DNA of 45,214 bases from Actinomycetota bacterium. GTDB taxonomy: Bacteria; Actinomycetota; Thermoleophilia; Gaiellales; Gaiellaceae. Location of the stretch: the NCBI GenBank assembly GCA_003132665.1, contig PKYN01000003.1, positions 9,180 through 54,393 on the forward strand, read 5' to 3'. Each line of letters begins with the position of its first letter. The first letter of the stretch is position 1. Below the pieces are notes generated by a model. That model ran no database searches. It had not been told where the DNA came from and was given only the letters and a program-made list of their open reading frames with translations. Made by a program: the position numbers and the translations under genes. Below are positions 1-9,084 of this stretch, in pieces.

Positions 1-285
1 CAGGACAGCCTCTTCTGGCCGCTGTTCGAGATCGTCAACGGTGAGTACAAGCTCAGCTACCGGCCGCGCAAGGTGATCCCGGTCGCCGACTTCTTGAAGA
101 TGCAGCGGCGCTTCGCGCACCTCTTCAAGCCCGGCAACGAGGCGATGCTGGAGGCCATTCAGCAGCAGGTCGAGGCCGACTGGAGCAGACTGCTCAAGCT
201 CTGCGGCGAGCCGGTGAAGGAGCTTCCGGTTGTGAAGCCCGCCGAGGAGACCGAAGAGGCAGAGGTGGTCGGCGCGGTCGCCTAA
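1..285 (+). CDS. 2-oxoacid:ferredoxin oxidoreductase beta subunit, C-terminal part
   Basis: Partial gene: the frame is open from base 1 and ends at TAA 283-285, leaving the last 94 residues. The tail has the usual end of the TPP-binding beta subunit (KorB/PorB type): a PLFE..NG.YKLSY strand followed by P-V-x-D-F-L-K-x-Q-x-R-F-x-H-L. In this family the beta subunit, with an alpha subunit, decarboxylates 2-oxoglutarate or pyruvate to acyl-CoA and passes electrons to ferredoxin in the cytoplasm. The last 25 residues are acidic and variable. The TPP and Fe-S cysteine motifs lie outside the window, so the substrate (2-oxoglutarate or pyruvate) cannot be fixed. The alpha subunit is presumably upstream. 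A strong terminator follows 20 bp after the stop. Confidence 0.85.
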   Translation, partial: QDSLFWPLFEIVNGEYKLSYRPRKVIPVADFLKMQRRFAHLFKPGNEAMLEAIQQQVEADWSRLLKLCGEPVKELPVVKPAEETEEAEVVGAVA

Positions 286-304
286 CCAGTTCGAAGAAGT
301 TACG

Positions 305-350
305 AAAACGGCTCGCTCGGAGGACATTCTCCGGGCGAGCCGTTTTGTTT
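305..350 (+). terminator. Rho-independent terminator after the oxidoreductase operon
   Basis: Bases 305-322 pair with 329-346 as an 18-bp stem with a single G-U pair and a 6-nt loop. The 3' arm ends in TTTT and is followed by GTTT. It is one of the strongest hairpins in the window and closes the upstream operon. Confidence 0.9.
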
Positions 351-454
351 GGTGAACGCTTGATCGCGAACTTCGGTCGAGCCGTTGATCAACCGATAGA
401 GCGCGGCACCATCTTTGAACTCGGCGCCTGTGGGCATAAGGTTGGCTAGCTCCG

Positions 455-1072
455 ATGGAGATCTTCGACGTCAGCGTCCCGATCCGGGATGGAATGCTTC
501 ACTACGCCGGCAATCCACCGGTGCACGTGACGCGCGTGAGCTCGATCGAACGAGGCGACCCGGCCAACGTCAGCGAGCTCGACATGGGCGCCCACTCGGG
601 CACGCACGTTGACGCGCCCGATCACTTCATCGAAGGCGGTGCCGGCGCCGAGGCGCTGCCCCTGAGCGCCTTGATCGGAACGGTCGAGGTCGTGGACGCG
701 ACCAACGCCACGATCGCGCTCGACTTGGTGACGCTGCGCGATCTCGAGCTGCCGCCGCGAGGCGCCGAGCGGATCCTGTTCAAGACTCGCAACTCGCAGC
801 TCTGGAGCCGCGACGAGTTCACACGCGATTTCGTGCGCCTGGACGGTGAAGCGGCCGTTTACCTGGTCGAGCGCGGCGTCAAGCTACTGGGCATCGACTA
901 CCTGTCGATCGGAGACGCCGACGCGCACCGCATCCTACTTTCGGCCGGAGTCGTCTGCATCGAGGGCCTCGACTTGCGTGGAATCGAGCCCGGACCTTAC
1001 GAGCTCGTTTGCCTACCGCTGAAGTTGGTCGGCTCGGACGGGGCGCCGGCGCGCGCCGTGCTGATCAGGTAG
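455..1072 (+). CDS. Cyclase-family metal-dependent hydrolase (kynurenine formamidase-like)
   Basis: 205 residues, the usual family length. Motif HxGTHxDxPxH is complete at residues 47-57 and supplies the metal ligands and catalytic His of the cyclase/KynB fold. The C-terminal part has the conserved I-E-G-L segment and the LPLKLVGSDGAPAR strand typical of the family. Members hydrolyse N-formyl-kynurenine, isatin or other small amides in the cytoplasm; no tryptophan-catabolism genes are adjacent, so the substrate is unknown. The ATG at 455 has no convincing Shine-Dalgarno. It is a single-gene unit between the terminator at 305-350 and a histidine kinase 200 bp downstream. Confidence 0.85.
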   Translation: MEIFDVSVPIRDGMLHYAGNPPVHVTRVSSIERGDPANVSELDMGAHSGTHVDAPDHFIEGGAGAEALPLSALIGTVEVVDATNATIALDLVTLRDLELPPRGAERILFKTRNSQLWSRDEFTRDFVRLDGEAAVYLVERGVKLLGIDYLSIGDADAHRILLSAGVVCIEGLDLRGIEPGPYELVCLPLKLVGSDGAPARAVLIR

Positions 1073-1276
1073 CCGCGAGGCCGGAATCGAGTTCGGCGCT
1101 CAAGCTTGGCTCCGAACAACCGATCTTTAGTCATAGATGTACGTTGCCGCGTTTTTCGTTTCGCCCTTTCCCTCCTCGACGGAGCCGGTGAAGGACACCC
1201 ACGAGAAGCGTCTAGCCGCTGAGGCGCTTCTATCTACACCGTAGAGCCCGAGACGCTCCTAAACGAGCAGTCGCCC

Positions 1277-3139
1277 TTGGGGACGATCTTCGAACGTGCC
1301 TCCCTGGGAATGCTCCTGGTCGACTCGGAGGGCTGCATTCGCGCCTCCAACCACTCCTTCGAGCGCATGCTCGGCTACAGCCGGGATGAGCTTAACTTCC
1401 TGCCGATCACCGACATCACCCATCCCGGCGACCTGGGACTGACCGAGCGGGCGATCGCCGAGTTGGGCGGCGACGAGCTCAAGAGCTCGCAGCTCGAGAA
1501 ACGCTACATCCACAAGGACGGAAGCGTTCTCTGGGTCCGAGTCGTGATCTCGTCCATCCGGAGCGCGACCGACGACCACGCTCTGTCGATCTCCATGGTC
1601 GAGGACATCTCGGAGTGGAAGGCTGTCGAAGCGGCGCTGGCCGAGAGCGAGGGACGTTTTCGGCGGCTCGTTGAGAACGCACCGGACATCATCTACAGCA
1701 TCAGGCTCAGGCCGGAGCCTGCGATCGAGTACCTCAGCCCCTCGATCGAAGGTGTGAGCGGATACGCACCCGAGGAGTTCTACGACGACCCCGATCTGCT
1801 CCGGCGCCTCATCCTGCCGGAGGATATGGGGACGTTCGTGAGCATCACCCGCTCGACGAGCCCTTCGAACGAGACGCTGCGTTGGCGCCACAAGGACGGG
1901 CACACCATCTGGACGGAAATGAGCGTAGTTCCAATTCTGGACGAGCAGGGCGAAGTGATCGCGATCGAGGGCGTCAACCGCGATGTCAGCGAGCGCGTGC
2001 AGGTCGAAGAAGCGCTCCGGCTGCAAGAAGCCGAATTGGCAAGCGTCTTCCGCAGCACACCGATCGGAATCGGAAAGAACGTAGATCGGATCATCACCGA
2101 GGCGAACCCCGGACTCTGCAAGATGCTCGGCTACACAATCGAGGAGCTGGTCGGGATGCCGACCCGGGAGCTCTATGTCTCCGACGATGACTACGAAAAG
2201 GTCGGGCGGCACGGGTACTCATCGGAGCGTGAGGACGGCGTCGCCACCGCCGAGTGTCTTTACAAATGCAAGGACGGTCGCATCATCGATGTCTTCCTAA
2301 CCCTGACCGCGATCGATCCGGAGGATCCGGACGCCGGCACGACGTTCGCGCTGGTGGACGCGACCGAGCGCAAGCACGCCGAGGAAGAGCGAGCGCTGCT
2401 AGCGGCTCAACTCCTTCAGGCTCAGAAGATGGAGGCGGTCGGCACGCTCGCAGGCGGTGTCGCCCACAACTTCAACAATCTGCTGATGGGGATAGTCGGC
2501 TACGGCGAGCTGGCCCTGGCGGGTCTGCCCGAGGAATCGCCGGTTCGCACGGACGTAGAGCGGATCCTGCAGGCGTCCCGGCGCGCAACGGAAGTAGTGC
2601 GCGGCTTGCTCGCCTTCAGCCGGCGTGAGCCGAAAGATCCCGAGATTCTCGATCTGAACACGGTTATCTCCGAGCTCGAGGCGCTGCTCGGACAGCTCAT
2701 CGGGTCGAATATCGAGATCGAGACGACCTTCACCGCCGATCCCGCCTTCATCCGCGTGGATCGCAGCCAGATCGAGCAGGCGATCGTAAACCTCATCATC
2801 AATGCCCGCGATGCGATGCCGAGCGGCGGCAAACTGACGATCCGCACGCAGAGAGCGATCCTCTCCGAGCCGCTCGCCGGTCGTAGCTTCGCAGTCTCCC
2901 CCGGCGACTATGTCACGCTTTCCGTCGAAGACACCGGTATCGGCATGGACGAGCGAACGCTCGATAGAGTCTTCGAGCCGTTCTTCACCACGAAGCAGGC
3001 GGGAGGGACGGGCCTCGGCCTCTCTTCGGTCTTTGGCATCGTCGAAGACGCAGCCGGGCAAATCCTGATCGAGAGCCAGCCCGGCGAGGGAACCACCGTC
3101 ACGGTCCACCTGCCGGCTGCCGATCACTCTCCCGCTTGA
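1277..3139 (+). CDS. Multi-PAS sensor histidine kinase
   Basis: 620 residues from a TTG start. Three PAS/PAC sensor domains follow one another at about 5-115, 125-245 and 255-370. A HisKA dimerisation helix carries the phospho-acceptor His397 in AHNFNNLL, and an HATPase_c domain has an N box (NARDAM, about 505), G1 (DTGIGMD, about 552), F (FEPFFTTK) and G2 (GTGLGLSS). There is no transmembrane segment, so it should sense an internal signal. No response regulator is adjacent. The residue after the phospho-His is Asn, where Asp or Glu is more common. The 5' end is unclear: the frame is open upstream to 1223 without a better start. A GTG reading frame at 1188-1244, in another phase, gives a kinase-like EKRLAAEALL segment, so a start-proximal frameshift is possible. 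Its kinase core closely resembles the one at 19836-21404. Confidence 0.85.
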   Translation: MGTIFERASLGMLLVDSEGCIRASNHSFERMLGYSRDELNFLPITDITHPGDLGLTERAIAELGGDELKSSQLEKRYIHKDGSVLWVRVVISSIRSATDDHALSISMVEDISEWKAVEAALAESEGRFRRLVENAPDIIYSIRLRPEPAIEYLSPSIEGVSGYAPEEFYDDPDLLRRLILPEDMGTFVSITRSTSPSNETLRWRHKDGHTIWTEMSVVPILDEQGEVIAIEGVNRDVSERVQVEEALRLQEAELASVFRSTPIGIGKNVDRIITEANPGLCKMLGYTIEELVGMPTRELYVSDDDYEKVGRHGYSSEREDGVATAECLYKCKDGRIIDVFLTLTAIDPEDPDAGTTFALVDATERKHAEEERALLAAQLLQAQKMEAVGTLAGGVAHNFNNLLMGIVGYGELALAGLPEESPVRTDVERILQASRRATEVVRGLLAFSRREPKDPEILDLNTVISELEALLGQLIGSNIEIETTFTADPAFIRVDRSQIEQAIVNLIINARDAMPSGGKLTIRTQRAILSEPLAGRSFAVSPGDYVTLSVEDTGIGMDERTLDRVFEPFFTTKQAGGTGLGLSSVFGIVEDAAGQILIESQPGEGTTVTVHLPAADHSPA

Positions 3140-3200
3140 GCGTCGCTAGCGCGAGCGAAGTACTCGAGGTCAACGCGACCGGCGATAGAAGCGGTGCCGG

Positions 3201-3746
3201 TTAGCCGCGCGAGCGCCGACGCTTCCCGATACGCAGCCCTCCCGGCTCGGCCGGGTGGTAGACGAGCGGCTCGTTCTCCTTGAACATGGTCACCACACCG
3301 TTCGTCTCGAGGATGGCGGTGTGCACATCGCCGAGATGGACGAAGCCCTGGCGGCGGGCGGTCGCCCTCAGCTCGCTGAGCGAGATACCGGTCGAGTGAA
3401 GCGCCCTGCGGATCGGCTTTCCCTTCTCGATCAGCATGGTGGGAGAGCCCTCGAGCAAACGCGAGGCGAACGGCCAGACCGCGGTCGTGCGGGCGAAGAT
3501 CTCGTTGACCAGGAAGAGGGTCGCCGCGCCGAGCAGCGCTCCGGTCACCGACAGGTCGTTGCCGATGATCCCGTTTTGAACGGCGTTGGCCACGAGCAGC
3601 AAGACGATCAGGTCGAGCGTGTTGGCCTGACCCAGCTCACGCTTGCCGACCACGCGCAGCGCCGCAATCAGGAAGACATAAATGAGCAGCGAGCGCATGA
3701 CCTTCTCGCCGCCGCTGATCGTCATGTGGAAGATCGCATGCCACAC
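3201..3746 (-). CDS. DUF421 (YetF/YcaP-like) membrane protein
   Basis: 181 residues. The N-terminus begins M-W-H, as is usual in this family, and contains the LRVVGKRELGQ motif followed by hydrophobic helices with NAVQNGIIG. The C-terminal half is the cytoplasmic DUF421 domain (SPTMLIEKGKP, then LRATARRQG). The biochemical role of the family is not established; members affect envelope stress in some bacteria. The start is GTG 3746 because the family alignment begins there. It converges with the histidine kinase (61 bp between stops) and diverges from the phosphoketolase across about 230 bp. Confidence 0.85.
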   Translation of the reverse strand: MWHAIFHMTISGGEKVMRSLLIYVFLIAALRVVGKRELGQANTLDLIVLLLVANAVQNGIIGNDLSVTGALLGAATLFLVNEIFARTTAVWPFASRLLEGSPTMLIEKGKPIRRALHSTGISLSELRATARRQGFVHLGDVHTAILETNGVVTMFKENEPLVYHPAEPGGLRIGKRRRSRG

Positions 3747-3975
3747 ACCGACTTTGTGCGACGCCGCGGCGCCGACTCCTCCGCGAAATCGAGCCCGGCG
3801 ACGCCGCGGCTAGCGCCTTTGTACTTGATCAGGCCCTCCGACTGGATCACCGTCACGCGGGCCGGGCTCCACGCCGCGCTCGCATAAAGATCCGCCGACC
3901 GGAGAGTGCGAGCTCGCGTTGAAGAAGGCGCATCCAGGGTAGGCTGCCCCTGACAGCGACGGTGGGAGGTTGACG

Positions 3976-6381
3976 GTGTCCGAGCAGAGCGCGAGCAAGA
4001 AAAAGGCAGCCGTTACGAGAGGCCCGCTCTCGACCGAAGAGGTGCGCTTGATCGACGCCTACTGGCGCGCGGCCAACTACCTGTCGGTCGGGCAGATCTA
4101 TCTGCTCAAAAACCCGCTTCTGAAAGAGCCGCTCCTTCCCGAGCACGTCAAGCCGCGTCTGCTCGGGCATTTCGGCACCACGCCGGGCCTCAACTTCATC
4201 TACGTGCACATGAACCGCGCCATCCGTCAGCGCGACCTGAGCGCGATCTACATCACCGGCCCCGGGCACGGCGGCCCCGGCCTCGTCGCCAACACCTACC
4301 TCGAGGGCTACTATTCCGGCCTCTACCCGCACGTCAGCCAGGACGAGGAGGGCATGGCCGCGCTCTTCCGTCAGTTCTCGTTCCCGGGCGGGATCCCGAG
4401 CCACGTCGCGCCCGAGGTACCGGGATCGATTCACGAGGGCGGCGAGCTCGGCTATTCGGTCGCACACGCCTTCGGCGCCGCTTTCGACAACCCCGATCTC
4501 GTCGTGACCTGTGTCGTCGGCGACGGCGAGGCCGAGACGGGCCCGCTCGCAACGAGCTGGCACTCGAACAAGTTCCTGAATGCCAAAACGGACGGCGCCG
4601 TCCTCCCGATTCTGCACCTGAACGGCTACAAGATCGACAACCCGACCGTGCTGGCACGCATCCCCGAAGAGGAGCTGATCGAGCTGTTCGAGGGCTACGG
4701 CTACCGCCCACTGATCATGACCGGCGGCTTCGACGGCGAGGATCATGCGGCCGTGCACCAGCGCTTCGCCGCCGTGCTCGACGAGGCACTGGACGATATC
4801 GCCGAGATCCAGCGAGCCGCGCGCGAGGACGGAGTGACGGAACGGCCGCGCTGGCCGATGATCATCATGCGCACGCCCAAGGGCTGGACCGGGCCGCGCA
4901 CGGTGGACGGAAAGCTGATGGAAAACAGCTGGCGCTCGCATCAGGTGCCGCTCTCGGAAGTGCGCAAGAACCCCGCGCACCTGAAGCTACTCGAGGAGTG
5001 GATGCGCAGCTACAAGCCCGAGGAGCTGTTCGACGAGAGCGGGGCGCTGATTCCCGAGTTGGCCGAGCTCCCTCCCAGGGGCGAGCGCAGGATGAGCGCC
5101 AACCCGCACGCCAACGGCGGTGTGCTGCTGCGCGATCTGGTTCTTCCGGACTTCCGCGAATACGGCGTTCCGGTCGAGAAGCCGGGTACTACGATGAGCG
5201 AGGCGACAAAGGTTGCGGGCGCCTTCATGCGCGACATCATCGAGAAGAACCCGACGGATTTCCGAATCGTCGGACCTGATGAGACGGCTTCTAACCGCCT
5301 CACGCCCGTCTTCGAAGCCGCAGACAAGGTCTGGGAGGCCAAGATTCTTCCGACCGACGAGCGCCTCGCTACCGAAGGCCGCGTGATGGAAGTCCTTTCC
5401 GAGCACCTCTGCCAGGGCTGGCTCGAGGGCTACCTGCTGACCGGGCGGCACGGCCTCTTCAACTGCTACGAGGCCTTCATCCACTTGGTCGACTCGATGT
5501 TCAACCAGCACGCCAAGTGGCTGAAGGTGACGCGCGGAATACCGTGGCGCCGGCCGATCGCCTCGCTCAACTACCTGCTCACCTCGCACGTCTGGCGCCA
5601 GGACCACAACGGTCTGTCGCACCAGGATCCCGGCTTCATCGACCATGTGGTGAACAAGAAGTCCGAGGTCATCCGCGTCTACCTACCACCGGACGCAAAC
5701 ACGCTTCTTTCCACCGTCGATCACTGCCTGCGCAGCCGCCACTACGTCAACGTGATCGTGGCGGGCAAGCAGCCGGCGCTCGACTACCTCTCGATGGAAG
5801 AAGCCATCATCCACTGCACGCGCGGCATCGGCATCTGGGAGTGGGCGTCGAACGACGCCGGCGTCGAGCCCGACGTGGTGCTGGGCTGTGCCGGCGACAT
5901 CCCGACGCTGGAGACGCTGGCGGCCGCCGCGATTCTGCGCGAGCACCTGCCCGAGCTGAAGGTACGAGTAGTCAACGTCGTCGACCTGATGCGCCTGCAA
6001 CCGGCGAGCGAGCACCCGCACGGCCTTTCCGACAAGGTCTACGACTCGCTCTTCACCGCCGACAAGCCGGTCGTGTTCGCCTACCACGGCTATCCGTGGC
6101 TGATCCACCGGCTCACCTACCGCCGCAACGGCCACGATCAACTGCACGTTCGCGGCTACAAGGAAGAGGGCACCACCACGACGCCCTTCGACATGGTGAT
6201 GCTGAACGACCTCGACCGCTTCCACCTCGTCATGGACGTGATCGACCGCGTGCCGGGGCTCTCCTCGAGCGCCGCCCACCTGCGCCAGCAGATGGTCGAC
6301 ATGCGCATACGCGCCCGGGCCTGGACGCGCGAGTACGGCGAGGATCATCCCGACGTCAACGGCTGGACGTGGCCGTTTTAG
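3976..6381 (+). CDS. xfp: Xylulose-5-phosphate/fructose-6-phosphate phosphoketolase
   Basis: 801 residues, standard for phosphoketolases. This thiamine-diphosphate enzyme cleaves xylulose-5-P or fructose-6-P with phosphate to acetyl-P plus glyceraldehyde-3-P or erythrose-4-P. Visible signatures: TGPGHGGP in the N-terminal PP domain, the [19 protein letters not shown] block that binds Mg-TPP, the GPDE..SNRL motif opening the middle domain, and a C-terminal domain running to WTWPF. An upstream in-frame TTG (3970) is rejected because GGGAGG at 3964-3969 abuts it; GTG 3976 is spaced 6 nt from that Shine-Dalgarno. No acetate kinase or phosphotransacetylase is adjacent. Confidence 0.97.
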   Translation: MSEQSASKKKAAVTRGPLSTEEVRLIDAYWRAANYLSVGQIYLLKNPLLKEPLLPEHVKPRLLGHFGTTPGLNFIYVHMNRAIRQRDLSAIYITGPGHGGPGLVANTYLEGYYSGLYPHVSQDEEGMAALFRQFSFPGGIPSHVAPEVPGSIHEGGELGYSVAHAFGAAFDNPDLVVTCVVGDGEAETGPLATSWHSNKFLNAKTDGAVLPILHLNGYKIDNPTVLARIPEEELIELFEGYGYRPLIMTGGFDGEDHAAVHQRFAAVLDEALDDIAEIQRAAREDGVTERPRWPMIIMRTPKGWTGPRTVDGKLMENSWRSHQVPLSEVRKNPAHLKLLEEWMRSYKPEELFDESGALIPELAELPPRGERRMSANPHANGGVLLRDLVLPDFREYGVPVEKPGTTMSEATKVAGAFMRDIIEKNPTDFRIVGPDETASNRLTPVFEAADKVWEAKILPTDERLATEGRVMEVLSEHLCQGWLEGYLLTGRHGLFNCYEAFIHLVDSMFNQHAKWLKVTRGIPWRRPIASLNYLLTSHVWRQDHNGLSHQDPGFIDHVVNKKSEVIRVYLPPDANTLLSTVDHCLRSRHYVNVIVAGKQPALDYLSMEEAIIHCTRGIGIWEWASNDAGVEPDVVLGCAGDIPTLETLAAAAILREHLPELKVRVVNVVDLMRLQPASEHPHGLSDKVYDSLFTADKPVVFAYHGYPWLIHRLTYRRNGHDQLHVRGYKEEGTTTTPFDMVMLNDLDRFHLVMDVIDRVPGLSSSAAHLRQQMVDMRIRARAWTREYGEDHPDVNGWTWPF

Positions 6382-6477
6382 AGCTTCACGAAAAGCGTCC
6401 AAGTCGTACAGACGCATGAAGACCGAAAGACGAGGAGAGAAGCGCCCGGCCGATGAGCTCGGTGCTCTCGCGGCCGA

Positions 6478-8184
6478 ATGAGCGCGCGCCTGGGCAGAGC
6501 GGCCAGTCTCTCGCTTCTCCTCGGCGCCGTGGCCGTCGCGTTCGCCGACTCGTCGATCGTCGTGCTGGCGCTCCCCGACCTGCTTCGGCAGTACGGCAGC
6601 TCCATCGGCGCCGTGTCCTGGGTCGTGACGGCCTACAACCTGGTGCTGGCGCTGGCATCGCTCGCGCTGGTGTGGCTGGCGCGGCGACTCGACGAGCGCC
6701 GCTCGGTGCGGATCGGGCTCGCACTTTTCCTCGCGGCGTCGCTTGCCTGCGGCTCGGCCTGGAACCTCGGTTCGCTGGTGGCTTTTCGCTCCGCCCAGGG
6801 CCTCGGCGGCGCGCTTCTTCTCGTTGGCTCACTACCTCTCGTGCGCCGGCTTGCCGCCAACCCAAAACGCGGTGTCACGCTCTGGATCGCCGCCGGGGTG
6901 GTCGGAACGGTGGTCGGCCCGGCGGCGGGAGGGCTCCTGACCGAGCTCCTGAGCTGGCGCGCGGTCTTCTTCGCCCAGGCCCCGTTGGCCGCCGCGGCGC
7001 TGGTGGTGGTTCTGCGAGCGCGCCGCGACGAGAGATCTGCGCCGTCCGAGGCGTCTTCTCTCGCCGCGAGCCCCGCCCGTTGCCTGAGCGCCAACATCGC
7101 GCTGGCGCTCGCTTCCGCGGCGCTGGTCGGAGTGCTCTTTCTCGCTGTCGTGCTGCTCGTAAACATCTGGCGCTTCTCCGCACTGGCGGCGGCGGGAATC
7201 GTCAGCGCGATCCCGCTCACGACCTTCCTCGTGCAGCCTCTCGCCGTGCGCGTGCAAAGCCGCTCGGCCGCGGCGGCCGGGGTCATCGCCCTGGCGGCCG
7301 GGCTGGCGGGAATGGCGCTCCTGCCGTCGCGCAGCATCCTCTGGGTGATTGCCTCGCTCGCGCTTGCCGGAGTCGGGCTGGGCGTGGTCATACCGACGCT
7401 GAGCCGGATTGCGCTCGCGGGAGACGGCGCCGGCGCAGCGCCGGGCGCCTGGAACGTCGCCGCGCGCCACGTCGGGCTCGTGGTCGGGCTATTGATCGTG
7501 ACTCCGCTTTTGACGAGCGACCTCTCGCACTCGGGCCAGCGCGCCAAGTTGCAGGCCACCTCCGCCGTCCTCGACGCGCCGCTGGCCGTACAGACGAAGC
7601 TCCAGCTCGCCTTCTCACTCGCCCCCGTGCTCAGCCGCCCCGCCAGCAAGGGACTGCCGGACTTCACGAACGAGATCGCGAAGCGGCACATCGGCAAGGC
7701 GGCCGGTCTCGGCAGGGAGCTCGACTCGATCGTCCAAGCCGCGTTCACGCGCGGTTTTCGGCGCTCCTTCCTTGTGACCGGCCTGCTCGGCCTGCTTGCG
7801 CTCTTTCCGTTTGCCTTCGCGCTCCCTGCCGCATCGCGCCGCCCGGGCTGGCGCACGCTCACCGCACCGGCTCTGGCCCTGCTCGCGGCCACCTCGCTGC
7901 TTGCGGCCGAGACGGCGCGCGGAGCACTCTCCTACGGCTCGAAGCCGCGCCTCTACGCGGCCTGCGCGGCGCGTACGCACTTCCCCGGGCACGGGATCGA
8001 CGCGACCAGCCAGCGCCTCGCCCTGAGCGCACTCGACCGGATCGCCTGCCACTACGACAAGAGCCGCGAAGAGCTCGTGGTCAACCTCGCCGCCAAGGGC
8101 GCCGACTCGAAGGCCCTCCTCTCCGTGCTCGAGTTCGGGAACAAGGAGCTGTCGGCTCTGAGCAGGTGGCTGAGCAAGCTCTAG
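6478..8184 (+). CDS. MFS transporter of the DHA2 (14-TM) type with C-terminal extension
   Basis: 568 residues. The N-terminus has FADSSIVVLALPDL and WVVTAYNLVLA, the usual helix 1-2 signature of DHA2 drug/proton antiporters, followed by further hydrophobic helices up to about residue 350. Between the last helices lies a hydrophilic stretch of about 90 residues, and after the final helix there is an 85-residue soluble tail with a pair of cysteines. These two insertions are not part of the core fold and may be outside the membrane. The start lacks a clear Shine-Dalgarno. It lies 96 bp after xfp and could share its transcript. The substrate cannot be inferred. Confidence 0.8.
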   Translation: MSARLGRAASLSLLLGAVAVAFADSSIVVLALPDLLRQYGSSIGAVSWVVTAYNLVLALASLALVWLARRLDERRSVRIGLALFLAASLACGSAWNLGSLVAFRSAQGLGGALLLVGSLPLVRRLAANPKRGVTLWIAAGVVGTVVGPAAGGLLTELLSWRAVFFAQAPLAAAALVVVLRARRDERSAPSEASSLAASPARCLSANIALALASAALVGVLFLAVVLLVNIWRFSALAAAGIVSAIPLTTFLVQPLAVRVQSRSAAAAGVIALAAGLAGMALLPSRSILWVIASLALAGVGLGVVIPTLSRIALAGDGAGAAPGAWNVAARHVGLVVGLLIVTPLLTSDLSHSGQRAKLQATSAVLDAPLAVQTKLQLAFSLAPVLSRPASKGLPDFTNEIAKRHIGKAAGLGRELDSIVQAAFTRGFRRSFLVTGLLGLLALFPFAFALPAASRRPGWRTLTAPALALLAATSLLAAETARGALSYGSKPRLYAACAARTHFPGHGIDATSQRLALSALDRIACHYDKSREELVVNLAAKGADSKALLSVLEFGNKELSALSRWLSKL

Positions 8185-8271
8185 CTCGGCGATCGCGGCG
8201 CCGGCGGGCGGCGCACAGGCGTCGCGGAATCGGCACAGACGGGTGAAGGATTCCCCGCTAGCGTTTGTGTT

Positions 8272-8294
8272 GGGGTTCCCCGAAAGGGAGCCCC
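8272..8294. terminator. Bidirectional terminator between convergent genes
   Basis: Bases 8272-8280 pair with 8286-8294 (9 bp, loop CGAAA) in the 126-bp gap between the stops of the MFS gene (+) and the hydrolase-like gene (-). The symmetric position and GC-rich stem fit a shared terminator; there is no long T tract on either side. Confidence 0.5.
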
Positions 8295-8310
8295 GGTCGC
8301 CGTGCTCGTA

Positions 8311-9084
8311 TTACCTCTCCAGGAACTTCACGACGGCCGGAATCACGGTATTCGGCTTCTCCCAGAGCGGAAATCCGCCTGCGCCCGGGATCACGATGCG
8401 CTCGGCATTCGGCAGCTCGACTTCCAGTATCGCGGCGCCTTGCTCGAACTCCTCCAGATCGACGGCACCGTTGTAGATAAGCGTGCGCCCGTGGATCTCC
8501 GCGAGCCGTGAGCGCACGTCGGTGACCGGACGCGGAGCCAGGTCGCTGAGCCAGGGCGACCCGGAGAACTCGTTCACCAGCTGACGCTGCCCGGAGGCGT
8601 TGGTCTCGAGGGGGTGGTCGTTCATTTCTGCGAACCAGTCGGCGTGCTCGAACCAGTCCTCGAGCGCCGCCGGAACGCCGTGCGAGCGTGCAACACCCGA
8701 GGCACGCGCCTGCAGCTCGGACGTGCGAGGCATCGGAAACCCCGGCAGAACCGCCCCCTCGAGTACCAGCCGGCCGAAGAGCTCGGGCTGTCGCAGCGCC
8801 AGTACGAGCCCGACCGCCGTGCCGGTGTGGGTCGCCCAGTAGTGGGTCCTTTCGACCCCTTCCGCCGCGAGCACTTGCTCCAGGTCATCCGCGTACTCCT
8901 CGATCCCGAATGGGCCGGGCAAACCCGCCGACTCGCCATGACCTCGCAGGTCGACCAGAAGAAGCTGAACTTTTCCGGCCAGGTGCGGCAGTGCAGGCTC
9001 GAAATAGTGCCGGTTCTGTGAGAAGCCGTGCACGAGCGTCAGCCAAGGCCGACCTTCGCTCGGCACCGTTTCGTAGGCGATCAC
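8311..9084 (-). CDS. Alpha/beta-hydrolase-fold protein, catalytic triad apparently lost
   Basis: 257 residues with the complete alpha/beta-hydrolase layout: oxyanion LVHGF (17-21), VDLRGHGES (44-52), helical cap about 115-185 and C-terminal PGAGGFPLWEKP. The nucleophile elbow, normally GxSxG, reads A-T-H-T-G-T-A with Thr87 in the Ser position. The catalytic His site, normally PGAGHF, is PGAGGF with Gly237. Only the acid (NGAVD) looks conserved. The protein may therefore be a non-enzymatic relative or use another chemistry. It is translationally coupled to the radical SAM gene upstream: its GTG start overlaps that gene's TGA by 4 nt (GTGA, 9081-9084), which argues for a shared function. Confidence 0.8.
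   Translation of the reverse strand: MIAYETVPSEGRPWLTLVHGFSQNRHYFEPALPHLAGKVQLLLVDLRGHGESAGLPGPFGIEEYADDLEQVLAAEGVERTHYWATHTGTAVGLVLALRQPELFGRLVLEGAVLPGFPMPRTSELQARASGVARSHGVPAALEDWFEHADWFAEMNDHPLETNASGQRQLVNEFSGSPWLSDLAPRPVTDVRSRLAEIHGRTLIYNGAVDLEEFEQGAAILEVELPNAERIVIPGAGGFPLWEKPNTVIPAVVKFLER

Noticed and set aside
1204-1231. Inverted repeat AGAAGCG/CGCTTCT between the cyclase and kinase genes
   Set aside because: Only 7 bp with a 14-nt loop and no T tract; it may lie inside the extended kinase reading frame.
2399-3127. Long minus-strand open frame opposite the chromosomal histidine kinase
   Set aside because: It mirrors the kinase coding frame, has no domain and is expected in GC-rich DNA.
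6453-8246. 597-codon + frame overlapping the MFS gene
   Set aside because: Arg/Pro/Ala-rich shadow; the other frame has clear membrane helices and MFS motifs.
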